The notes below the pieces were generated by a model. The model did no database searches. It had not been told where the DNA came from and saw only the letters and a program-made list of their open reading frames with translations. DNA of 5,614 nt. It comes from JAYELX01 sp964544065. Lineage in GTDB: Bacteria > Chloroflexota > Anaerolineae > Anaerolineales > UBA11858. The position numbers were made by a program, and so were the translations under genes. Of this stretch, positions 1 to 5,093 are shown piece by piece; position 1 is the stretch's first letter, and each line of letters opens with the position of its first letter. The stretch spans positions 1 through 5,614 of the forward strand of contig CAZJBA010000185.1 in assembly GCA_964544065.1 (NCBI GenBank), read 5' to 3'.

Positions 1-946
1 CGGGAGGACCGGCATCGTCAGGTGCTCCGGCCTCATCGGGCGGCCCAGCGTCGTCAGGAGGCCCAGCCTCATCGGGCGGTCCAGCGTCATCAGGAGGTCC
101 AGCGTCATCGGGGGGTCCAGCGTCATCGGGGGGACCAGCGTCATCGGGCGGCCCGGCGTCGTCAGGAGGTCCAGCGTCATCGGGCGGTCCAGCGTCATCG
201 GGGGGTCCAGCGTCGTCAGGAGGTCCGGCCTCATCGGGCGGCCCAGCGTCGTCGGGCGGCCCAGCGTCATCGGGTGGGCCAGCATCCTCAGGAGGTCCGG
301 CATCCTCGGGGGGACCGGCGTCTTCGGGCTTGCCTATCTGGCCGAACTCCTGCCAGATTTCGCCCCATCCCAAGCCTTGCTCGCGCATCTCCAGATAGGT
401 TTCGGCACCGCCTTCGGTGGCTTCTGCGGTTTGAAGCGCCAGCATGATCTCGCCAAAGCCTGTCGCGCCATTGTTGTCGCTCTCATCATCGCCGGACTCT
501 TCGCCGTCTTTGCAGAACCAGCCCATCACCTCCTGGTAGGAGACCTCATACGTGTCTGCAATTCCCTGGGCGACGGGGTGGACGGCGTCGGGATTGGCGC
601 AGAAGTAATTCATGCCGTTGCCGTCTTGATCTTCTTCTGTGTCATCCGTGGACGCTTCGATGATAAAATTGCCTTCATCGTTGAAGCTGCCCACCACGGT
701 GATCGTCTCGCCCTCTTCGAGACCTTCGAAGTCGTAGTCCTCGGACAGTTGCATGGTGTACTCGACCGTTTCGCCCTCTTCGTTCTCGACTGCGAGCACG
801 ACCGTTCCGGTTTCGGCGTCAACGGAGAGCACCTCTCCGGTCAGCTCGACATACTCGGTTTGAGCCAGGGCGACATCCGTGGCCAAGGACAGGCATAGAA
901 GAGTGGTGATCAAGATCAAGAATACTTTTAGATGTTTCGTTCTCAT
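1..946 (-). CDS. Secreted protein: OB-like domain, two-Cys/LALQT module and (DDAGPP)n tail; C-terminus outside the window
   Basis: 315 codons are visible, reading leftwards from the ATG at 946 without a stop, so the C-terminus is missing. AAAAGGAG lies 7 bases before the ATG. Residues 1-28 form a signal peptide (basic start, hydrophobic core, V-A-L-A before Q29), best read as signal peptidase I type; C18 is not in a lipobox. Residues 30-100 (ELTGEVLSVDAETG ... GLEEGETITVVGSF) have the beta-rich pattern of small OB-like domains such as DUF5666. Residues 116-205 carry C116, W143-F-C145, G163-FGEIMLALQT and G193-WGEIWQEFG, a module shared with the upstream gene. Residues 208-315 are 18 hexapeptides, D/E-D/E-A-G-P-P. 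It lies 36 bases downstream of its paralogue on the same strand, so the two are probably co-transcribed. I do not recognise a named family. Export and architecture are well supported; function is unknown. A surface or wall-spanning role for the acidic, proline-rich tail is inference. Confidence 0.88.
   Translation of the reverse strand, partial: MRTKHLKVFLILITTLLCLSLATDVALAQTEYVELTGEVLSVDAETGTVVLAVENEEGETVEYTMQLSEDYDFEGLEEGETITVVGSFNDEGNFIIEASTDDTEEDQDGNGMNYFCANPDAVHPVAQGIADTYEVSYQEVMGWFCKDGEESGDDESDNNGATGFGEIMLALQTAEATEGGAETYLEMREQGLGWGEIWQEFGQIGKPEDAGPPEDAGPPEDAGPPDDAGPPDDAGPPDEAGPPDDAGPPDDAGPPDDAGPPDDAGPPDDAGPPDDAGPPDDAGPPDDAGPPDEAGPPDDAGPPDEAGAPDDAGPP
2..325 (-). repeat. 18-bp tandem repeat, 18 visible copies, encoding D/E-D/E-A-G-P-P
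   Basis: Eighteen consecutive 18-base units fill this stretch exactly (324 bases) in the frame of the secreted protein, and the array runs off the left edge. The plus-strand consensus is close to GGGCGGTCCAGCGTCATC. Most differences are synonymous (GGG/AGG, GGC/AGC, GTC/ATC). Protein changes are limited to Asp/Glu swaps at the first two positions and one Pro-to-Ala (codon 23-25). Units at 38-91 and 146-199 resemble each other with three differences in 54 bases, and 74-91 and 182-199 are identical, which suggests multi-unit duplications. The unit is a multiple of three, so copy-number change would alter length without breaking the frame. Confidence 0.95.
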
Positions 947-982
947 AAGTAAACTCCTTTTCAAGTTAAGTCTCTCACGCTG

Positions 983-1351
983 CTATGATTCTGGCGTGGA
1001 GACAAGATCGAGTTCTGCCCAGAGCTGTTCCCAGCCGATTTCGTCTTTGCGCTCGAGCACTTCTTTGGGGTCGAGATCGGTTAGCTCGCTGGTTTGAAGG
1101 GCGAGCAAGATGTCTTCGAAGCTTTTGCCGGAGCAGTACCACTTCTCGATTTGCTCCTCGGGGACCTCGAATGTCTCCGCCGTGCTCTCCACCATCGAGG
1201 GGGGCGGAGTCTCCACGCATTCGGGCTGGCTGCCCTCCTCAACCGGCGGTGGCGCGGGAGTCATCGTTGGGGCAGAGTTTGTTCGTGACGCGCAGGCGAG
1301 CGTACTCGCCATCATCACTGTCAAGATCGTCAAAAGAATTGGTGTTTTCAT
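983..1351 (-). CDS. Small putative lipoprotein with the two-Cys/LALQT/GW module
   Basis: A complete 122-residue protein, ATG at 1351 and TAG at 985-983. GAAGAGG sits 4 bases before the ATG, a slightly short spacing; a Met-Met at residues 13-14 is an alternative start but would destroy the signal. Residues 1-20 are a lipoprotein signal ending S-T-L-A-C20. A Pro/Thr/Ser linker (21-43) follows. The folded part, 45-117, has C45, W71-Y-C73, S77-FEDILLALQT and G106-WEQLWAEL. It aligns with residues 116-205 of the gene 36 bases downstream: the cysteines are 28 versus 29 residues apart, LALQT is identical, and G-W-x(3)-W is kept. It lacks the OB-like domain and the hexapeptide tail. The two genes probably form an operon arising from module duplication. 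A disulfide between the paired cysteines outside the membrane is plausible inference. I know no named family; function is unknown. Confidence 0.85.
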   Translation of the reverse strand: MKTPILLTILTVMMASTLACASRTNSAPTMTPAPPPVEEGSQPECVETPPPSMVESTAETFEVPEEQIEKWYCSGKSFEDILLALQTSELTDLDPKEVLERKDEIGWEQLWAELDLVSTPES

Positions 1352-1464
1352 AGAACCTCTTCACTCCCTATAACGAAGAGAGGCGGCATTTGCTACACCC
1401 TTTCGATTTGCATTTTTGTAAGCACTTTGGAGAGGGAGAGCTTCCCGGAGCGTTTGTTGGAGCA

Positions 1465-1473
1465 TGATATACT
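1465..1473 (+). promoter_or_regulatory. Extended -10 promoter (TGATATACT) for the nucleotidyltransferase gene
   Basis: TATACT at 1468-1473 matches the -10 consensus at 5 of 6 bases and is preceded by TGA, the extended -10 pattern. No convincing -35 lies 16-18 bases upstream, which is usual for extended -10 promoters. Transcription would start near 1480, about 70 bases before the ATG at 1552. The 11-base core ATGATATACTT recurs before the membrane protein gene at the right end. No clear promoter was found for the divergent minus-strand pair, which must start in about 1363-1500. Confidence 0.5.
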
Positions 1474-1551
1474 TTGGCCATTCGGTGAATATGTTTCGAT
1501 CGTGCGTTGATCACCCGCAGAGATGAGGTCTGGCCATTGAAAGGAGCCGAG

Positions 1552-2097
1552 ATGGATCAATCGAACCAAACGGGGTTGAGCTTGGCCGATGTGGCCGCTC
1601 GCCTAAATGAAAACGGGGTCCCCTGGACTGTCTTCGCCGGGGCGGCGGCGGTGGCCTACGGCGTCGATCGGCCGATCACCGATGTCGATATTCTGGTGCC
1701 CTCCTCCGAAGGAGAACGTCTCGCCGCACTTTTCCCCGAGGGGGAGATCAAGCGAGATGAGCGTGGGGAGGTGGATGGACTCTGCCTGGAAGGATTCGAC
1801 ATCATCGCCGGATTGCGGTTGCTTGATCTGGACGACGAGATGGCGGCGCGCCTGACCCAGGGGCAGGTGGGTTCTGTTCCCGTGCCACTGATCCCCGTGG
1901 AGGATAATATCGCTTTGAAAGCGACCTGGGGCCGCGGCCCGGAACAGGGCAAGCACGATTGGCAAGACGTCGAGGGGATGATTGCCGCGGTTGAGTCCCT
2001 TGATTGGGACTACTTGCGCTGGCGTTTATCGCAGTTCGAACCCCAAGAGCGAGCGAACCAAGCGCTTGAACGTTTGGATGCGCCGAGAGAACATTAG
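1552..2097 (+). CDS. Nucleotidyltransferase-fold protein (Pol beta-like, MNT/AbiEii type)
   Basis: 181 residues from the ATG at 1552, which has AAAGGAG 5 bases upstream. The frame is open back to a TTG at 1507 (15 more residues), but that start has no such site. Residues 25-49 (WTVFAGAAAVAYGVDRPITDVDILV) follow the nucleotidyltransferase pattern: a Gly-rich turn at 30, then R40-x-x-T43-D44-x-D46, the metal-binding Asp pair. F82-D83-I-I is the likely third acidic position, and K123 with the K134/D136/D139 region resembles the conserved C-terminal helix of stand-alone members. The fold and the active-site acids are intact, so it may be active on a nucleotide and an unknown acceptor. Some relatives act in toxin-antitoxin or phage-defence pairs, but no HEPN, AbiEi or other partner is adjacent: both flanks are gene-poor. 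Fold assignment is good; substrate is unknown. Confidence 0.82.
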   Translation: MDQSNQTGLSLADVAARLNENGVPWTVFAGAAAVAYGVDRPITDVDILVPSSEGERLAALFPEGEIKRDERGEVDGLCLEGFDIIAGLRLLDLDDEMAARLTQGQVGSVPVPLIPVEDNIALKATWGRGPEQGKHDWQDVEGMIAAVESLDWDYLRWRLSQFEPQERANQALERLDAPREH

Positions 2098-2166
2098 GGT
2101 TTCCCAACTCCCATCCGCGACTAGATTTTCAGATGGTGGTCATAAAGTAAGTGATGGTTGCCTTCC

Positions 2167-2267
2167 AAAATGCTTTAGCCGCCGTCCGTTCGGCTGAGCT
2201 CACGTCGAAGCCTCGGCGGCGGAGAGCGCGAAGCCTACTCGAAGGAGTGCGCCGCCTAGAGCATTTT
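2167..2267. repeat. Imperfect terminal inverted repeat of 18 bases enclosing a GC-rich fold-back
   Basis: AAAATGCTTTAGCCGCCG at 2167-2184 pairs with the reverse complement of 2250-2267 at 15 of 18 positions. Between them are smaller hairpins, for example ACTC-GAAG-GAGT near 2237-2248, and the palindrome TGAGCTCA near 2195. The whole 101 bases could fold into one branched stem. No target-site duplication was seen at the ends. It could be a short dispersed repeat, a structured RNA, or the transcription stop of the nucleotidyltransferase gene (a TTTT lies at the 3' end). Confidence 0.5.
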
Positions 2268-2320
2268 AGTCTACAAATCTGAACCATCCCAAGCAGTACC
2301 ATTTTCCTAAAGATTCGTTA

Positions 2321-2349
2321 TTGTGGTAGGCCCGAATTTGCTATATAGT
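2321..2349 (+). promoter_or_regulatory. Possible promoter TTGTGG-17-TATAGT upstream of the structured leader
   Basis: TTGTGG (2321-2326) and TATAGT (2344-2349) are separated by 17 bases. The -10 matches at 5 of 6 positions; the -35 has only its TTG. A transcript would start near 2356 and run about 295 bases through the two hairpins before reaching the lipoprotein start at 2651. A closer alternative is TTGAGA (2593-2598) with a poor TAAATA at 2616-2621. Confidence 0.35.
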
Positions 2350-2369
2350 TAGAATGAGGGGCTGGAGGG

Positions 2370-2408
2370 CTATCTGTGGAATAGATTTCCACGTTTGCCG
2401 CCAGATAG
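2370..2408. repeat. Nested hairpin CTATCTG / CAGATAG with inner GTGGAA / TTCCAC
   Basis: The outer arms CTATCTG (2370-2376) and CAGATAG (2402-2408) are exact reverse complements. The inner arms GTGGAA (2376-2381) and TTCCAC (2387-2392) are also exact, around a 5-base loop; the two stems share base 2376. The structure ends 2 bases before the larger fold-back, so together they would form two successive stems in a leader RNA. There is no T-run after it, so it is not a terminator. Confidence 0.5.
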
Positions 2409-2611
2409 ATGTATCTTCTCAATATTTTGGGGAAACGATTATGTAGCCGGGGTTTCCACGCCGCGCTTCGCTGTGCGCACCTTCGGTGTTGCGGGCCTGC
2501 GGCCAGGCGCACACCGTGACCCCGTGAAAGCGAGATTTGGCCCTCCTTCGAGGATGCTGCGCGAAAATCTCGGCTACATGTTCCCCGTTTTTTTGAGAAG
2601 ATACGGATAGA
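2404..2611. mobile_element. MITE-like fold-back element with long inverted ends and a GATAGA flanking direct repeat
   Basis: GTATCTTCTCAA (2411-2422) is the exact reverse complement of 2593-2604. Further in, GGGGAA (2429-2434) pairs with TTCCCC (2581-2586), and ATGTAGCCG (2441-2449) with CGGCTACAT (2571-2579), so 27 paired positions are spread over arms of about 35 bases. GATAGA occurs at 2404-2409 and again at 2606-2611, directly outside the 2410-2605 core, as expected of a target-site duplication, although the left copy also overlaps the neighbouring hairpin arm. The interior has smaller stems (TGTGCGC/GCGCACA, CCTC-CTTC-GAGG, GAGATTT/AAATCTC) and no coding capacity, so movement would depend on a transposase elsewhere. 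The main alternative is a structured leader RNA of the downstream gene. Confidence 0.42.
2429..2594 (+). terminator. Possible attenuator in the leader of the lipoprotein gene
   Basis: Read as plus-strand RNA, the arms GGGGAA/TTCCCC and ATGTAGCCG/CGGCTACAT close a long stem, and G plus seven T (2588-2594) follows its 3' arm at once, as in an intrinsic terminator. The 5' arm can instead pair locally: GGAAAC (2430-2435) with GTTTCC (2452-2457), which would free the 3' arm. That gives two mutually exclusive folds 57 bases before the start codon. The loop is very large and is itself structured, so efficiency is uncertain. This is inference from base pairing only. Confidence 0.28.
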
Positions 2612-2637
2612 CGGCTAAATAAGAACACACCATGGTG

Positions 2638-2643
2638 AGGAGG
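2638..2643 (+). promoter_or_regulatory. Full-strength ribosome binding site of the modular lipoprotein gene
   Basis: AGGAGG, embedded in GAGGAGGT, is nearly fully complementary to the 16S rRNA end and lies 7 bases before the ATG at 2651. It fixes the start codon and predicts high translation initiation. Confidence 0.85.
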
Positions 2644-2650
2644 TTTTCCA

Positions 2651-4765
2651 ATGAAGAATCGATTGTATAAATTTGTTGCTTTGATCACAGTTTTGGCTTT
2701 GGTAAGTTTGGCCTGTCAGGCGGTGACGGGGTTGCTGCCCGGAGGGGAAGGGGCCGCAGAACCGGAAGCGGAACCAACCGTGGCGCCGCTCGACGAGGCT
2801 GAAGCGCCAACAGAGGAAGCCCCCTCGGGGGAGGGCGAGGCTCCTGAGTCGCAAACGGAGGAAACCCAGCTCGGTGACGTATATACCAGCAAAGAGGGTG
2901 GCTTTTCCTTCCAGACCATCCCAGGGTATGAGGTAGAAGAATTCATGGGCTTTGTCAACACCAGATCTCCAGATGATGAAGAAGTCGCACTCATGTTGGT
3001 GGGCAGCCTCTTGGAAGAGAGCAGCGATCTGGAGAGTCTCTATCAAAACGCGCTTGAGGAAGCTGAACAGGACGGCGAGGATGTCGAGTTTACCAATCGA
3101 CGCGATGTGACCGTCAACGGCATCCCTGGCATTGCCGTGGATGTGAGTGGGCCCTACGAAGGGAAGGACATGATGGGGCGGATGGTCATTGTGGCCGTGT
3201 CTCCCACCCAGGAATTCCGCATGATTGGGATTGCCCCGGCCGATCGCTGGGAAGCTGAGCTGGAGCCACTCTTCGAGGCTACTCTGGCTACGGTTCAACT
3301 CTTTGAGGCGGAACCAAGTGAAATGGACTTTGAAGAAGAAACGGAAGAAGAGGCGGAAGCACCCCAGGTTGAGGAGGTGCGCCAATGGGCCACCTCGGCG
3401 ACCGCCAGCTCCGAGTATAGTAGCCAGGGCTGGGCTGCCATGCAGGCTACCGGAGAACCCGATACGATTGTCACGGAATGTGAGGATGCCGTAACCGCCT
3501 GGGCCTCTTCTGGCAGTGATACGGTTGAGTGGCTCGAACTGGGCTTCGATACGCCCGTAGTTCCCACGGAGATCAACATTATCCAGACACACGCACCCGA
3601 TCAGGTTGTTCAGGTTGAGGTGATAGACACTGGAGGTGCCTATCACACTGTCTACACGGGTGAGCCTGAGAATCTTTGGGAGCTGTGCCCTTACACGCTG
3701 ACCGTCTTTGTCGATGGCATCGACTTCGTCGTTGACGGTGTCAAGATCACCATCGATCAATCGGTCATTGAAACAAGTTGGAATGAGCTCGACGCGGTTG
3801 AGTTGGTCGGTTTCACTGGCGCTGAAACCGTTGCTGCTCCAGCAGATGAAGTTGACGAAGAGGAAACCGCCGTTGAAGGGGAGACCTCAGAGGGGGCTGT
3901 GTGGCGCGTTGGCGGTGAACGGGGTACAGAAGATGGACAAGTTGGCTTTATGGACGGCGTCGATGTCGGCCCCGATGGGTATGTTTACGTGACCGATTCG
4001 AATGTTGGCGTAAGCATCTACGCTGCCGCTGATGGCTCCCCGGTGGCTTCCATTGCGCATGCTGATCTCTTGGGGCCCACCGATGTGCAGGTCGGGCCGG
4101 ATGGCACCGTTTATGTGACCGACGATTGGAGCAACGACAAGGTATTTGTTTTCTCTTCTGCTGGCGAGTTGATCGCCAAATTCGGAGAAGCTGGCAACGG
4201 CCCTGGTCAATTTGGCACTTTCAGCCCGTACTCCCTGGCGGTCAGCCCCGATGGTGAAATCTATGTGCTTGATGAGAACGAGACAGATGCAGAAGAAAGT
4301 TTCACTCGCGTTCAGGTTTTTAGTGCAGAAGGCACCTACCTGCGCGAGTTCAGCCTAGACGATGAGTACTCAGATACTGAGGGGATGGATTTCGGCCCGG
4401 ATGGTAATCTCTATGTCGTGGATTGGTCGGATAGCCTTATCCTCAAGGTTGCTCCGGATGGTGTTTTGTTAGGGTCTTTAGGTGATGAAGCGCTGTCGGG
4501 GGTTTCGCCTGTAGACATTGCCATTGATCAGGCCGGAAATTTCTATATCGGGCTGGATTGGTCGCAAAATTGTGTGATGAAACTGGATTCGAGTGGCAAT
4601 ATGATTGCTCAATTTGGCACCAGGACCGAAGATAACGATAAGCCCTGGCCCGAAGGGATGTGTGACTCCGTTAATGGTATCGCTGTAACCCCCGATGGTT
4701 CGCGCGTTTTCGTCAGTGATTGGTCGAACGATTACGCTTACATCACCGCGTTTGAGTTCAAGTAA
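2651..4765 (+). CDS. Modular lipoprotein: PsbP/DUF1795-like domain, discoidin-like domain and NHL-type beta-propeller
   Basis: A complete protein of 704 residues with an excellent ribosome binding site. Residues 1-22 are a lipoprotein signal (L-V-S-L-A-C22), so it should be lipid-anchored outside the membrane. Residues 23-75 are an acidic Pro/Ala/Glu linker. Residues 76-219 (GGFSFQTIPGYEVEEF ... FEATLATVQLF) resemble PsbP/Mog1/DUF1795-like domains. A second acidic linker precedes 243-391 (ATASSEYSSQGWAAMQATG ... WNELDAVELVGF), which resembles an F5/8C (discoidin) ligand-binding domain; C277 and C346 could pair. After a third linker, 417-704 holds six NHL/SMP-30-like repeats of the type DVxVGPDGxVYVTD, enough for a six-bladed propeller; C641 and C671 lie in the last two. 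The domains suggest binding to surface, glycan or protein ligands rather than catalysis, and no catalytic site is recognised. It is probably monocistronic, with a structured leader upstream and a strong terminator downstream. Export and propeller are secure; the first domain is the least certain. Confidence 0.92.
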   Translation: MKNRLYKFVALITVLALVSLACQAVTGLLPGGEGAAEPEAEPTVAPLDEAEAPTEEAPSGEGEAPESQTEETQLGDVYTSKEGGFSFQTIPGYEVEEFMGFVNTRSPDDEEVALMLVGSLLEESSDLESLYQNALEEAEQDGEDVEFTNRRDVTVNGIPGIAVDVSGPYEGKDMMGRMVIVAVSPTQEFRMIGIAPADRWEAELEPLFEATLATVQLFEAEPSEMDFEEETEEEAEAPQVEEVRQWATSATASSEYSSQGWAAMQATGEPDTIVTECEDAVTAWASSGSDTVEWLELGFDTPVVPTEINIIQTHAPDQVVQVEVIDTGGAYHTVYTGEPENLWELCPYTLTVFVDGIDFVVDGVKITIDQSVIETSWNELDAVELVGFTGAETVAAPADEVDEEETAVEGETSEGAVWRVGGERGTEDGQVGFMDGVDVGPDGYVYVTDSNVGVSIYAAADGSPVASIAHADLLGPTDVQVGPDGTVYVTDDWSNDKVFVFSSAGELIAKFGEAGNGPGQFGTFSPYSLAVSPDGEIYVLDENETDAEESFTRVQVFSAEGTYLREFSLDDEYSDTEGMDFGPDGNLYVVDWSDSLILKVAPDGVLLGSLGDEALSGVSPVDIAIDQAGNFYIGLDWSQNCVMKLDSSGNMIAQFGTRTEDNDKPWPEGMCDSVNGIAVTPDGSRVFVSDWSNDYAYITAFEFK

Positions 4766-4776
4766 AACAGTGTTTG

Positions 4777-4801
4777 ACAGGATTTACAGGATGGACGGGA
4801 T
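4777..4801 (+). repeat. Three ACAGGAT-type heptamers spaced every 9 bases
   Basis: ACAGGAT at 4777-4783, ACAGGAT at 4786-4792 and ACGGGAT at 4795-4801 form a short 9-base periodic array between the stop codon of the lipoprotein gene and its terminator. It is outside any gene. I recall similar ACAGGAT strings downstream of genes in other environmental bacteria, but cannot confirm that here. Confidence 0.6.
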
Positions 4802-4807
4802 GGAGGC

Positions 4808-4842
4808 AGACTTCGGAAGTGGAGACTTCCGAAGTCTTTTTT
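4808..4842 (+). terminator. Intrinsic terminator of the modular lipoprotein gene
   Basis: A perfect 13-base-pair stem (AGACTTCGGAAGT at 4808-4820, ACTTCCGAAGTCT at 4825-4837) encloses the loop GGAG and runs into six T (4837-4842). It begins 42 bases after the stop codon. On the minus strand no T-run follows, so it acts in the plus direction. Confidence 0.9.
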
Positions 4843-4861
4843 ATCTAAAGCATCCAAAAAC

Positions 4862-4932
4862 TTGCGACTGAAGTCGTGCATAGGAGCTTCGCTGAGCGTC
4901 CACCTGCGTGGACGCGGCGCGTCGATGATGCA
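4862..4932. repeat. Stem-loop cluster, probably a dispersed intergenic repeat
   Basis: CGACT-GA-AGTCG (4865-4876) is followed by AGC-TTC-GCT (4885-4893) and then by a perfect hairpin, GCGTCCAC-CTGC-GTGGACGC (4896-4915). The compact series of palindromes in non-coding DNA, with no T-run, is typical of repeated intergenic elements rather than terminators. The dispersed nature is inferred: only one copy is in this window. Confidence 0.5.
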
Positions 4933-5084
4933 GAGCGACGTTTGGCGACAGCCCCAACGGGCGATTTCAATCGAGGGCGAATTTTTTTTCATCGCAAGAC
5001 ATTTGGTAGAAAAGAGTTGCTTTTTGGGGATATGGAACGAACAGCGCAGATTCTTTCAGGTCAAGGGCAAACGATGACATTTTA

Positions 5085-5093
5085 TGATATACT
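5085..5093 (+). promoter_or_regulatory. Extended -10 promoter (TGATATACT) for the small membrane protein gene
   Basis: TATACT at 5088-5093 is preceded by TGA, giving the same 11-base core ATGATATACTT as the promoter of the nucleotidyltransferase gene. No -35 is evident. The start would fall near 5100, giving a leader of about 125 bases before the ATG at 5225. The strong terminator at 4808-4842 means the membrane protein gene needs its own promoter, which supports this call. Confidence 0.5.

Larger units (their letters stand above)
2098..2650. other. Gene-free interval with three fold-back structures
   Basis: No convincing coding region lies in these 553 bases. Short open frames here have no ribosome binding site and run across the palindromes. 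The interval holds an imperfect 101-base fold-back (2167-2267), a possible promoter (2321-2349), a nested hairpin (2370-2408), a 194-base fold-back with long inverted ends (2411-2604) and the ribosome binding site of the following lipoprotein gene. Nothing distinctive was seen at 2098-2166 beyond a weak CCATC/GATGG pairing that could follow the nucleotidyltransferase gene. Confidence 0.7.

Noticed and set aside
2..325. CRISPR array
   Set aside because: The units are contiguous 18-mers with no spacers and are translated in frame.
22..447. Plus-strand open frame rich in Arg, His and Gln
   Set aside because: It is the opposite strand of the 18-base tandem repeat; a period divisible by three keeps other frames open. 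It has no ribosome binding site or signal, whereas the minus-strand frame has both.
377..898. Plus-strand 173-residue open frame with hydrophobic stretches
   Set aside because: It lies wholly opposite the secreted protein gene, whose signal peptide, OB-like domain and paralogous module are coherent; no ribosome binding site precedes it.
1363..1440. Promoter for the minus-strand operon (CTTACA with GTGTAG or TATAGG)
   Set aside because: Matches to the -10 and -35 consensus are too poor to call, though a promoter must exist in about this region.
1507..1551. Upstream TTG start for the nucleotidyltransferase
   Set aside because: There is no ribosome binding site before 1507, while the ATG at 1552 has AAAGGAG at ideal spacing.
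2615..3760. Minus-strand 381-residue open frame
   Set aside because: It is antisense to the modular lipoprotein gene, with no recognisable domain and a start inside that gene; its openness follows from the codon use of the real gene.
4962..4989. CGAT-TTCA-ATCG hairpin followed by eight T, as a second terminator
   Set aside because: The stem is only 4 base pairs and the T-run begins 8 bases after it, unlike a functional intrinsic terminator.
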